64,000 bases of DNA from Variovorax sp. J2L1-78 (lineage in GTDB: Bacteria > Pseudomonadota > Gammaproteobacteria > Burkholderiales > Burkholderiaceae_C), in contig NZ_JASZYB010000003.1 in NCBI RefSeq assembly GCF_030317205.1, positions 806,001 to 870,000 on the forward strand. Reading direction: 5' to 3'. This document shows, piece by piece, positions 1 through 7,913 of the stretch. The notes under the pieces are model-generated. The model worked only from the letters and a program-made list of their open reading frames with translations. It was not told where the DNA came from and did no database searches. Numbering within the stretch: position 1 is the first letter of the stretch; each line of letters starts with the position of its first letter. Made by a program: the position numbers and the translations under genes.

Positions 1-2
1 CC

Positions 3-896
3 GTGCGCGAGGTCTACAGCGGCGTGATGGCCGTGCCGGCCCGGCAGCTCAAGACCTGGCTGGCCCGCCTGGACAACCGCAATGCGCAGGCCGAGTATTA
101 CCTCACCGACATCGTCGGCTTCGCGACCACCGACGGCGTGCCGGTGGTCGCCCACCGCATCGACGACCCGGTGCAGGTGGCGGGCGTCAACAGCCCGGCG
201 CAGCTGGCCGCGCTGGAACGCGCGCTGCAGCAGCGCCAGGCCGAGGCGCTGATGGCCGACGGCGTGCGGCTGGCCGACCCGGCGCGCTTCGACCTGCGCG
301 GCACGCTGGCCTGCGGCATGGATGTCGAGATCGACGTCAACTGCGTCTTCGAGGGCGCGGTGGTGCTGGGCGACGGCGTGCGCATCGGCGCGAACTGCGT
401 CATTGCCAACGCGCGCATCGAGGCGGGCGCGGTGATCCATCCCTTCACGCACATCGATGGCGAGAAGGCCGGCGCGACGGTCGGCCCCGATGCGCGGGTC
501 GGCCCCTTCGCCCGGCTGCGGCCCGGTGCCCGACTGGGCGCGGAGGTGCACATCGGCAACTTCGTCGAGGTGAAGAATTCCACCCTGGCCGACGGCGCCA
601 AGGCCAACCACCTGGCCTATCTGGGCGACGCCACGGTGGGCGCGCGGGTCAATTACGGCGCGGGCAGCATCACGGCCAACTACGACGGCGCGAACAAGCA
701 CCGCACCGTGATCGAGGACGACGTGCACGTCGGCAGCAACTGCGTGCTGGTGGCGCCGGTGACGATCGGCGCGGGCGGCACCGTCGGCGGTGGCTCGGTC
801 GTGAGCAAGAGCACCGCGCCCGGGGCGCTCACGGTGGCGCGCGCGCGGCAGACCAGCTTCCCGAACTGGCCGCGGCCTCAGAAGAAGCAGGGCTAA
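3..896 (+). CDS. glmU: GlmU bifunctional UDP-GlcNAc pyrophosphorylase / GlcN-1-P acetyltransferase, C-terminal part
   Basis: This is the 3' portion of glmU; the gene starts upstream of the window, so the first in-frame GTG here is not the start. The visible 297 residues begin at the end of the N-terminal uridylyltransferase domain (VREVYSGVMAVPARQL) and continue through the left-handed beta-helix of hexapeptide repeats. The acetyltransferase active-site stretch is present: RLRPGA, EVKNS, HLAYLGD, NYGAG and ANYDG carry the usual Arg, Lys, His, Tyr and Asn residues. By family knowledge the enzyme makes UDP-N-acetylglucosamine in the cytoplasm for peptidoglycan and LPS. It is encoded with glmS, the preceding pathway step, two genes downstream. 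Its stop overlaps by 4 bp, tail to tail, with the stop of the Lrp-type regulator. Confidence 0.97.
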   Translation: MREVYSGVMAVPARQLKTWLARLDNRNAQAEYYLTDIVGFATTDGVPVVAHRIDDPVQVAGVNSPAQLAALERALQQRQAEALMADGVRLADPARFDLRGTLACGMDVEIDVNCVFEGAVVLGDGVRIGANCVIANARIEAGAVIHPFTHIDGEKAGATVGPDARVGPFARLRPGARLGAEVHIGNFVEVKNSTLADGAKANHLAYLGDATVGARVNYGAGSITANYDGANKHRTVIEDDVHVGSNCVLVAPVTIGAGGTVGGGSVVSKSTAPGALTVARARQTSFPNWPRPQKKQG

Positions 897-1402
897 GGCG
901 CCGCTGTCGGCGAGATTGGCAGGATCGGCAGCCGGGTGTCGAACTTCGCCCGCTTGACGGCGAAGAAGGCCTTGACGTTGCGCACGTTCGCATCGGCCGT
1001 GAAGAGGCGCTGCGCCAGCGCCTGGTAGCCCGGCATGTCGCGCGCGATCACCACCAGCACGAAGTCGGGGCCTGGCGAGACGCGCCAGCACTGCTGCACC
1101 GCGTCGTCGGCGATCGCGCGGGCCTCGAAGGCGTCCAGCGCGACGGCATCCTGCCGGTCGAGCGAGACCTCCACCAGCGCCTGCAGCCCGTGACCGAGCA
1201 CCGGCGCCAGCCGGTCGGGCGACAGGATCGCGACCTGGCGTTCGATCAACCCGGCGGCGCGCAGGCGCTGCACCCGCCGCAGGCAGGTCGGTGGCGAGAT
1301 GTGGTGGTCGGCCGCGAGTTGCTGGTTCGTCTGCGAGGCGTCGCGCTGTAAGGCGTCGAGCAGGCGCAAGTCGATGGTGTCGAGTGATGAAGATTCCACC
1401 AT
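893..1402 (-). CDS. Lrp/AsnC family transcriptional regulator
   Basis: This 169-aa protein has an N-terminal winged helix-turn-helix (LDTIDLRLLDALQRDASQT followed by a second helix with PPTCLRRVQRL) and a C-terminal RAM/AsnC ligand-binding domain (about residues 70-150; CWRVSPGPDFVLVVIARDM). Size and domain order match the Lrp family, which are octameric, often amino-acid-responsive regulators. The ATG at 1402 directly precedes the HTH and no better start exists. It is divergent from glmS, and the shared intergenic region holds a 15-bp imperfect inverted repeat, so autoregulation and possible control of glmS are inferred. The ligand cannot be deduced. Confidence 0.9.
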   Translation of the reverse strand: MVESSSLDTIDLRLLDALQRDASQTNQQLAADHHISPPTCLRRVQRLRAAGLIERQVAILSPDRLAPVLGHGLQALVEVSLDRQDAVALDAFEARAIADDAVQQCWRVSPGPDFVLVVIARDMPGYQALAQRLFTADANVRNVKAFFAVKRAKFDTRLPILPISPTAAP

Positions 1403-1416
1403 AGATCAATAAATGA

Positions 1417-1454
1417 AATAAAAATTCATCATCGTGAGTTGATGGAATTTTATT
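1417..1454. promoter_or_regulatory. Candidate Lrp-type operator between the regulator and glmS
   Basis: The arms aataaaaattcatca (1417-1431) and tgatggaattttatt (1440-1454) are near-perfect inverted repeats around an 8-nt spacer. They lie in a strikingly A/T-rich patch within a high-GC genome. Symmetry, A/T content and position just upstream of the Lrp-family start fit an autoregulatory operator. Binding is inferred. Confidence 0.5.
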
Positions 1455-1539
1455 GCTTTTGTCACAAGATAAGGAAACCATCATTCATTCGGTGCGGCCT
1501 ACGATGGCCGCACTCGGACACAACCTAAAAGGCCCTCCC

Positions 1540-3420
1540 ATGTGCGGCATCGTCGGCGCAGCTTCCCATCGCAACATCGTTCCCATCCTCGTGCAGGGCC
1601 TGCAGCGGCTGGAATACCGCGGCTACGACTCCTGCGGCGTGGCGGTCCACGCCAACGGCCTTACCCGCACGCGCACGACCTCGCGCGTTGCCGATCTACT
1701 CACGCAGGTCCGCGACGACCAGGTCGAAGGCCTGACCGGCATCGCCCACACGCGCTGGGCCACGCACGGTGCGCCGGCGGTGCACAACGCCCATCCGCAC
1801 TTCAGCTACGGCCCCGGCGAAGGGCCGGACAGCACCCGGCCGCCGCGCGTGGCGCTGGTGCACAACGGCATCATCGAGAACCACGAGGCGCTGCGTGGGT
1901 CGCTGCAGGGACGTGGCTACGTGTTCTCGAGCCAGACCGACACCGAGGTCATCGCCCACCTGATCGACAGCCACTACGACGGCGACCTGTTCGAGGCGGT
2001 GAAGGCGGCGGTGCAGCAGCTGCATGGCGCCTATGCCATCGCCGTGATCTGCCGCGACGAGCCGCACCGCGTGGTCGGCGCGCGCGCCGGCTCGCCGCTG
2101 ATCGTCGGCCTGGGCGCCGACGGCACCGAGCGCTTCCTGGCCAGCGACGCGATGGCGCTGGCTGGTGTGACCGACCAGATCGTCTACCTGGAAGAGGGCG
2201 ACGTGGTCGACCTGCAGCCGGGCAAGCACTGGATCGTCGACCGCGCCCACAAGCCGGTGAGCCGCGCCGTGCGCACGGTGCAGGCGCACAGCGGCGCCGC
2301 CGAGCTCGGCCCGTACCGCCACTACATGCAGAAGGAGATCTTCGAGCAGCCGCGCGCCATCGCCGACACCCTCGAAGGCGTGGAAGGCATCGTGCCCGAG
2401 CTGTTCGACGGCGTCGGCCAGGACGGCGCCACCGGCGCCAGCGCGCACCGCGTGTTCCAGGCCATCGACAAGGTGCTGATCCTCGCCTGCGGCACCAGCT
2501 ACTACAGCGGTTGCGCGGCCAAGTACTGGCTCGAAGGCATCGCGAAGATCCCGACGCAGGTCGAGATCGCCAGCGAATACCGCTACCGCGATTCAGTGCC
2601 CGATCCGAAGACGCTGGTGGTCACGATCACGCAGTCGGGCGAGACGGCCGACACGCTGGCCGCCTTGAAGCACGCCCGCTCGCTCGGCATGGAACAGACG
2701 CTCACCATCTGCAACGTCGCCACCAGCGCGATGGTGCGCGAATGCAAGCTGGCCTACATCACGCGCGGCGGCGTGGAGATCGGTGTGGCGTCGACCAAGG
2801 CCTTCACGACACAGTTGGCCGGCCTGTTCCTGCTGACGCTGGCGCTCGCGCAGGCCAAGGGGCGCCTGGATGACGAGGCCGAAGCCGGTTACCTGAAGGC
2901 GATGCGCCATCTGCCGGTCGCGCTGCAGTCGGTGCTGGCGCTGGAGCCGCAGATCATCGGCTGGGCCGAGGACTTCGCGCGCAAGGAGAACGCGCTGTTC
3001 CTGGGCCGCGGGCTGCACTACCCGATCGCCCTCGAAGGCGCGCTGAAGCTCAAGGAAGTGACCTACATCCACGCCGAGGCCTACGCCGCCGGCGAGCTCA
3101 AGCACGGGCCGCTGGCGCTGGTGACCGCCGAGATGCCGGTCGTGGCCGTAGCGCCGAACGACGCACTGCTTGAGAAGCTCAAGAGCAACCTGCAGGAAGT
3201 GCGCGCCCGTGGCGGCGTGCTCTACGTGCTGGCCGATGGTGATACCCACATCGAGAACAGCGAAGGCATCCACGTCATCCGCATGCCCGAACACTACGGC
3301 GCGCTGTCGCCGCTGCTGCACGTCGTGCCGCTGCAATTGCTGGCCTACCACACGGCCTGCGCACGCGGGACCGACGTCGACAAGCCGCGCAATCTGGCCA
3401 AGAGCGTCACCGTCGAGTGA
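1540..3420 (+). CDS. glmS: Glutamine-fructose-6-phosphate aminotransferase (isomerizing)
   Basis: GlmS converts fructose-6-P and glutamine to glucosamine-6-P, the first step of the hexosamine pathway. The start at 1540 is fixed by the family: the protein begins MCGIVGA, and Cys2 becomes the N-terminal nucleophile after Met removal. An upstream in-frame start at 1453 would bury this Cys and is rejected. The 626-aa product has the glutaminase domain (RLEYRGYDS, HTRWATHG, HNGIIENH) in about residues 1-240. Two SIS sugar-isomerase domains follow (CGTSYYSG, TQSGETADT, LGRGLHYPIALEGALKLKE), ending with the conserved PRNLAKSVTVE tail. It is slightly longer than the 609-aa E. coli enzyme. No glmS ribozyme-like leader is seen, as expected outside Gram-positives. 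Confidence 0.97.
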   Translation: MCGIVGAASHRNIVPILVQGLQRLEYRGYDSCGVAVHANGLTRTRTTSRVADLLTQVRDDQVEGLTGIAHTRWATHGAPAVHNAHPHFSYGPGEGPDSTRPPRVALVHNGIIENHEALRGSLQGRGYVFSSQTDTEVIAHLIDSHYDGDLFEAVKAAVQQLHGAYAIAVICRDEPHRVVGARAGSPLIVGLGADGTERFLASDAMALAGVTDQIVYLEEGDVVDLQPGKHWIVDRAHKPVSRAVRTVQAHSGAAELGPYRHYMQKEIFEQPRAIADTLEGVEGIVPELFDGVGQDGATGASAHRVFQAIDKVLILACGTSYYSGCAAKYWLEGIAKIPTQVEIASEYRYRDSVPDPKTLVVTITQSGETADTLAALKHARSLGMEQTLTICNVATSAMVRECKLAYITRGGVEIGVASTKAFTTQLAGLFLLTLALAQAKGRLDDEAEAGYLKAMRHLPVALQSVLALEPQIIGWAEDFARKENALFLGRGLHYPIALEGALKLKEVTYIHAEAYAAGELKHGPLALVTAEMPVVAVAPNDALLEKLKSNLQEVRARGGVLYVLADGDTHIENSEGIHVIRMPEHYGALSPLLHVVPLQLLAYHTACARGTDVDKPRNLAKSVTVE

Positions 3421-3480
3421 GAAGGCGCCGGGCTGCGGCATACTGCCGGGCCCTCAACGCACCAGCAGGCAGCCCACGGA

Positions 3481-4392
3481 ATGGAAAAGGAAGTCGACCC
3501 CCAGGTCCTCAAGATCATCGATGAGAAGCGTCTGTCGGGGCCTCGGCTGTCGCCGGTCGACATCGTCGCGAAGATGGGCGTGTTCGACGCGCGCGATAAA
3601 CCGTTCGAATATGCCTGGCTGGCCACGGGCGACATCGTCATCGCGACGATCTGGGCCGAGTACATCAGCATGGGCGCCGGCGGACGCTGGTTCATGCTCG
3701 AGTCGCTGGACACGCAGCACCGCGCCGGCGGCGGTGCGCGCAATGCCAACCAGACGCAGCGCGCGAAGGACCGGCTCGAACTGCTCAAGAAGACCTTCGA
3801 TGCGGGGCGGGGCTTTCGCGCCTTGCTGCAGACCAACCGCATCGCGATCGCCGAGGTCGAAAGCAGCAAGAATTCCAAGGTGTCGACCCGCGTTCGGGAC
3901 GACGACGAATGGCATGTGGCCGCGTGGGAACCCGACCGTCAGTTCGCGGTGCTGGTCCGCGGCCCGCGCGGCTGGATGCCGACCGATGCCGAGCTGCTGG
4001 CCGCCCGGGCACGGGGCAGCATGCCGAACGACGGCGATGCGGCAACCTCGATGTCGGGAACGGCATCGCCGGACGAGGTCCACGCGGCGGCGCTGCTCTA
4101 CGTGACGAGGCACTTCAACGGCTACGGCTACAAGACCGAACAGGTGACCGGCCAGGGCCTGGGCTACGACCTCGACGTGCTCGACAAGAAGGGTGCGACG
4201 CTGCTCAAGGTGGCGGTCAAGGGCACGTCGAGTGCCGTGACGAAGATCAGTCTGTCTGAGGATGAGCGCGCAGGTTCCACGCGCGAGGCCCTGTGGCGCA
4301 TGCTGGTGGTGTCGGATGCCCTCACGGCATCGCCCACCCACAAGATTTACAAACCCACAGAAGTGACGAACGCACCGGGCTTCGAGGCTTGA
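3481..4392 (+). CDS. DUF3883-like protein, PD-(D/E)XK nuclease-like fold without an intact ExK
   Basis: A 303-aa protein of uncertain role. The C-terminal ~100 residues resemble the DUF3883 domain, a restriction-endonuclease-like fold: HFNGYGYKTEQV, then GYDLD (228-232), then KVAVKGT (243-249), then WRMLVVSDAL and KIY. In PD-(D/E)XK enzymes the first Asp fits D230 and the second motif is usually ExK. Here the aligned residues are Ala-Val-Lys, so the acidic residue is missing. The N-terminal 170 residues (GGRWFMLESL, NQTQRAKDRLELLKKTF) match no family I can name. It begins 60 bp after glmS on the same strand and is probably its own unit. A structural or DNA-binding role is as likely as catalysis. 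Confidence 0.6.
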   Translation: MEKEVDPQVLKIIDEKRLSGPRLSPVDIVAKMGVFDARDKPFEYAWLATGDIVIATIWAEYISMGAGGRWFMLESLDTQHRAGGGARNANQTQRAKDRLELLKKTFDAGRGFRALLQTNRIAIAEVESSKNSKVSTRVRDDDEWHVAAWEPDRQFAVLVRGPRGWMPTDAELLAARARGSMPNDGDAATSMSGTASPDEVHAAALLYVTRHFNGYGYKTEQVTGQGLGYDLDVLDKKGATLLKVAVKGTSSAVTKISLSEDERAGSTREALWRMLVVSDALTASPTHKIYKPTEVTNAPGFEA

Positions 4393-4495
4393 CGCCGCGG
4401 CGTTACAGCTTCAAATCACAATCCGTGACAAACTGCAAGGCGCAGAGCCCCTAGGCCGATTGGCGGATGTTTTTTCCCGTCCATTGCGCCCTACG

Positions 4496-4705
4496 ATGCC
4501 GCTCATGTCTTCTCCCGATCCCGACACTTCTGAATTCGCCGCGCTGCTGGATTTCGTGGCCACCGGAGGCCGCGCTCGAGAACAGTTGAAATCCACGCAG
4601 AACGCCGAGCACCTCGCAGCACAGATGCTCGCGCCGCGCGCGCGCGCCATGACGACCGCGCTGCTCACCATCGCCAAGGCGGTGCTCGGCGGGCGCCCTC
4701 ACTGA
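4496..4705 (+). CDS. Small hypothetical protein
   Basis: An ORF of about 69 codons from the ATG at 4496, or 66 from the ATG at 4505, which begins MSSPDPDTSEFAALL. It is rich in Ala, Arg and Leu and predicted helical, without a signal peptide or recognisable domain. No convincing Shine-Dalgarno sequence precedes either ATG. The 340-bp stretch between the DUF3883-like gene and the minus-strand exported protein contains nothing else recognisable. In this GC range short open frames are common, so the gene remains doubtful. Confidence 0.3.
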   Translation: MPLMSSPDPDTSEFAALLDFVATGGRAREQLKSTQNAEHLAAQMLAPRARAMTTALLTIAKAVLGGRPH

Positions 4706-4732
4706 CTTGCGGAAGTGTCCGCGCAGCGCGCT

Positions 4733-5119
4733 TCAGCGCGCCGGCGCCGGAATCGGTGTGACGGTCTCGCGGATCACACCCCCGCCAAGCACGCTGCCTT
4801 CCGTCGATGACATCCCCGTCCCCTTGACTCGAGCCTCGCAGGCGGCGCGGTCGGCCATCGGCTGCAGCTCGCAGCGTGCCAGCGCATTCTGGTCGTAGGC
4901 GCTGGGCGACGCGCTGGTCAGGCCGTTGCGCTGCGCCTCCTGCTTGGCAGCACCTGCCTCGCGCTGGCAGGCCGCCCGATCCTGCAGGACGCCGTCGCAG
5001 GGCATAAGGGTTGGCGTCTGCGCGCCGCCTGATGTGCCCTGCGCGAAGGCGGCCGGCGTGCTGATCAGTGCACCTGCGGCACACGCGATGAGACCGAGGG
5101 TTCGAATCGAACGGATCAT
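4733..5119 (-). CDS. Small exported hypothetical protein, Cys-containing
   Basis: The 128-aa product starts at the ATG at 5119, preceded by AGGAG at good spacing; a longer frame from 5164 has no ribosome site. MIRSIRTLGLIACAAGALISTPAAFAQ is split here as a basic n-region, a hydrophobic core and an AFA-Q cleavage site, so a Sec signal peptide of about 27 residues is expected. The mature part carries repeated R-A-A-C motifs (DRAACQREAGAAK, DRAACEARVKG) and paired cysteines, suggesting a small disulfide-bonded periplasmic protein. I cannot assign a function. Confidence 0.65.
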   Translation of the reverse strand: MIRSIRTLGLIACAAGALISTPAAFAQGTSGGAQTPTLMPCDGVLQDRAACQREAGAAKQEAQRNGLTSASPSAYDQNALARCELQPMADRAACEARVKGTGMSSTEGSVLGGGVIRETVTPIPAPAR

Positions 5120-5305
5120 GGAAAGGCTCCTGTAACTCGTGATGGCCGTGCCGACCAGCGGCACGAAAAATCACAGTGTTGAAGGAGCGGCCGCGACCGG
5201 CTGCGGGACACCAGGGCGAGCTCGGCGCGCGCAGAGCGTCAATCGGTGTGGGACAGGTCTTGCATGCGTCCGAACAGGTCGGGCAGTCCGGCACGGTTCC
5301 GACGT

Positions 5306-7873
5306 TCAGCCGGCCGCGATGCGTTGCGCCAAGTGCGCGAGCGCTTCCTCGACCTGGTCGACCAGGATGAGCGACAGGTCGCCCGGCTGCAGGCGTTCCA
5401 GCGCGCGGTCGATGGCAATGAACTCACCCCGGATCTCTTCGATGTGCCGCGTGCGTCGGGCACCCTGCAGGCCCTGGCGCAGCAGCGCCATCACCTCGCC
5501 GTCGGCGCGGCCGCGCTGGGCGGCGTCCTGGTAGAGGATCACGTCGTCGAAGGCTTCGCCGAGGATGGCGGTCTGGTCGCGGATGTCGCAGTCGCGCCGG
5601 TCGCCCGCGCCGCTGATCACCACCGAGCGCTTCTGCGCCGGCAGCGTGTCGACGGCCGCCACCAACGCCTTCATGGCGTCGGTGTTGTGGCCGTAGTCGG
5701 CGATCACGGTCGCGCCGCGGTACTCCATCATGTTGAAGCGGCCCGGCACACCGGCCGCATCGTTCTTGAAGCTGGAGAGCCCGCTGCGGATGGTGTCCCA
5801 GTCCAGCCCCACGGCCCAGGCTGCGGCGGTGGCCGCCATCACGTTCTCGACCTGGAAGGGCAGCGTGCCGTTGCGGGTGATCGGCACGTCGCGCAGCGGC
5901 ACGCGCTCGCGCCACGAGCCCTCTGCGGCGATCAGCGCGTCGCGGTCGATATAGACGGTGCGCTTGCCCTGTGCGCGGTGCGTGGCCATCACGGGGTGCT
6001 GGCGGTCGGCGGTGAAAAAGATCACGTGGCCCGGGCAGCTGGCGGCCATCGCCGCGACGTTCGGGTCGGCGGCGTTGAGCACCGCGTAGCCGTGGTCGGC
6101 CACGTTGCGCACGATCACGCGCTTGAGCACCGCCAGGTCTTCGACCGTGGTGATGTAGTTCAGCCCGAGGTGGTCGCCGCTGCCGATGTTGGTGACCACC
6201 GCCACCTGGCAGCGGTCGAAGCCCAGGCCCTCGCGCAGCACGCCGCCGCGCGCCACCTCGAACACCGCCGCATCCACTTCGGGATGCAGCAGCACGTTGC
6301 GCGCGCTCTTGGGGCCGCTGCAGTCGCCGCTGTCCGTCTGGCGGCCGTCGACCCACACGCCATCGGTGTTGGTCATGCCGGTGCGCAGGCCGCTGGAAGC
6401 GAGGATGTGATTGATCAGGCGCGCCGTGGTGGTCTTGCCGTTCGTGCCCGTGACCGCCACGACCGGGATGCGGCCGTCGTCGCCGTGCGCATACAGCGTG
6501 TCCATCACTGCCTCGCCGACCGCACGGCCGCGGCCGAAGGAGGGCGAGATGTGCATGCGCAGGCCGGGAGCGGCGTTGACCTCGACCACGCCGCCGTGCT
6601 GCTCTTCGAGCGGGCGCAGCACGTTCTCGCAGACCATGTCGACGCCGCAGATGTGCAGGCCGACCATCTGCGCCGCGTCGACGGCGCGTGCCGCGACCTC
6701 GGGGTGCACCGTGTCGGTCACGTCGGTGGCCGTGCCGCCGGTCGACAGGTTGGCGTTGTTGCGCAGCACCACGCGCTGGCCGCGCGCGGGCACGCTGTCG
6801 GGCGTGAGGCCCTGAGCCTCGAGTCGACCGACCGCGATGTCGTCCAGGCGGATCTTGGTGAGCGAGGTGGCATGCCCTTCGCCGCGGCGTGGGTCGAGGT
6901 TGACCGTGTCGACCAGTTGGCGCACGGTGTGCGTGCCGTCGCCGATCACCTGCGGCGGGTCGCGGCGGGCCGCGGCCACCAGCCGGTCGCCCACCACCAG
7001 CAGGCGGTAGTCGAAGCCCGGCAGGAATTTCTCGACCATGACTTCGCCGTACGCGGCCGCCGAATCGAAGGCGGCGTCGAGCTGCTCGCGCGTCACGATG
7101 TTGACCGTCACGCCCTTGCCCTGATTGCCGTCCTGCGGCTTCACCACGACGGGCAGGCCGATCTCCATCGCGGCCGCCCAGGCGTCGTCGACGTCGCGCA
7201 CCGGCCGGCCCAGCGGCACCGGCACGCCGGCGGCGTTGAGCAACTGCTTGGTGAGTTCCTTGTCCTGCGCGATGGCTTCGGCCACACCGCTGGTGCTGTC
7301 GACCTCGGCCGCCTGGATGCGGCGCTGGCGGGAGCCCCAGCCGAACTGCACCAGGCTGCCGCGCGTGAGGCGGCGGTAAGGAATGCCGCGCGCCACGGCC
7401 GCATCGACGATCGAGCCGGTGCTCGGGCCGAGGCGCTCGGACTCATCCAGGTCGCGCAGTTCCGTGAGGGCCGCCTGTGCGTCGAAGGCGCCATCGTTCA
7501 ACGCGGCGCCGATCAGTTCGGTGGCCAGGGCGACCGCGCGGCGGCCCACCGCCTCTTCGCAGTACTGCACCACGACCTGGTAGACGCCATCTTCCAGCGT
7601 GCGCGTGGTGCGCCCGAAGATCACGCTGCAGCCGCTCTGCGACTGCAGCGCCAGCGCGGCGTTCTCCAGCACGTGTGCCAGCGACAGCGGCTGGCCGAGC
7701 ACCATCGGGTGCAGTTCGCCGATGGTCGGGAACAGCGCCCGCAGGCGCGCCTCGAAGCCGGGCAGCTGCTCGATGGCGTTCTCGTGGCCCTGGCATGCGA
7801 CGACCACCTCGATGGCGGTGTGGCGGCTCCAGAGATTGGGCCCGCGCAGGGCGCGGATGCGGGTGACTTCCAT
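5306..7873 (-). CDS. cphA: Cyanophycin synthetase, full catalytic form
   Basis: CphA polymerises Asp and Arg into cyanophycin (multi-L-arginyl-poly-L-aspartate), a cytoplasmic nitrogen reserve, using ATP. The 855-aa protein starts at the ATG at 7873 (MEVTRIRALRGPNLWS, the usual N terminus). It has the N-terminal domain, a central ATP-grasp domain that adds Asp (VVKPQDGNQGKGV, VMVEKFLPG, VDMVCENV, EVNAAPGL) and a C-terminal Mur-ligase-like domain that adds Arg. The Mur P-loop is intact (VTGTNGKTTTARL, about residue 475), as are VFEVARGGVLREG and DYGHN. It is the second gene of a two-gene operon, 40 bp after its paralogue. Both Asp and Arg ligation sites appear functional. Confidence 0.95.
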   Translation of the reverse strand: MEVTRIRALRGPNLWSRHTAIEVVVACQGHENAIEQLPGFEARLRALFPTIGELHPMVLGQPLSLAHVLENAALALQSQSGCSVIFGRTTRTLEDGVYQVVVQYCEEAVGRRAVALATELIGAALNDGAFDAQAALTELRDLDESERLGPSTGSIVDAAVARGIPYRRLTRGSLVQFGWGSRQRRIQAAEVDSTSGVAEAIAQDKELTKQLLNAAGVPVPLGRPVRDVDDAWAAAMEIGLPVVVKPQDGNQGKGVTVNIVTREQLDAAFDSAAAYGEVMVEKFLPGFDYRLLVVGDRLVAAARRDPPQVIGDGTHTVRQLVDTVNLDPRRGEGHATSLTKIRLDDIAVGRLEAQGLTPDSVPARGQRVVLRNNANLSTGGTATDVTDTVHPEVAARAVDAAQMVGLHICGVDMVCENVLRPLEEQHGGVVEVNAAPGLRMHISPSFGRGRAVGEAVMDTLYAHGDDGRIPVVAVTGTNGKTTTARLINHILASSGLRTGMTNTDGVWVDGRQTDSGDCSGPKSARNVLLHPEVDAAVFEVARGGVLREGLGFDRCQVAVVTNIGSGDHLGLNYITTVEDLAVLKRVIVRNVADHGYAVLNAADPNVAAMAASCPGHVIFFTADRQHPVMATHRAQGKRTVYIDRDALIAAEGSWRERVPLRDVPITRNGTLPFQVENVMAATAAAWAVGLDWDTIRSGLSSFKNDAAGVPGRFNMMEYRGATVIADYGHNTDAMKALVAAVDTLPAQKRSVVISGAGDRRDCDIRDQTAILGEAFDDVILYQDAAQRGRADGEVMALLRQGLQGARRTRHIEEIRGEFIAIDRALERLQPGDLSLILVDQVEEALAHLAQRIAAG

Positions 7874-7913
7874 GGCGGTGAAACCTCTGCGGCCATCGTG
7901 GGCCGTCGAATCA

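Noticed and set aside
1453..1539. N-terminal extension of GlmS by 29 residues
   Set aside because: GlmS needs Cys at position 2 as catalytic nucleophile, fixing the start at 1540.
1403..1539. glmS ribozyme or riboswitch leader
   Set aside because: The region is short and lacks the ribozyme core; such elements are known from Gram-positive bacteria.
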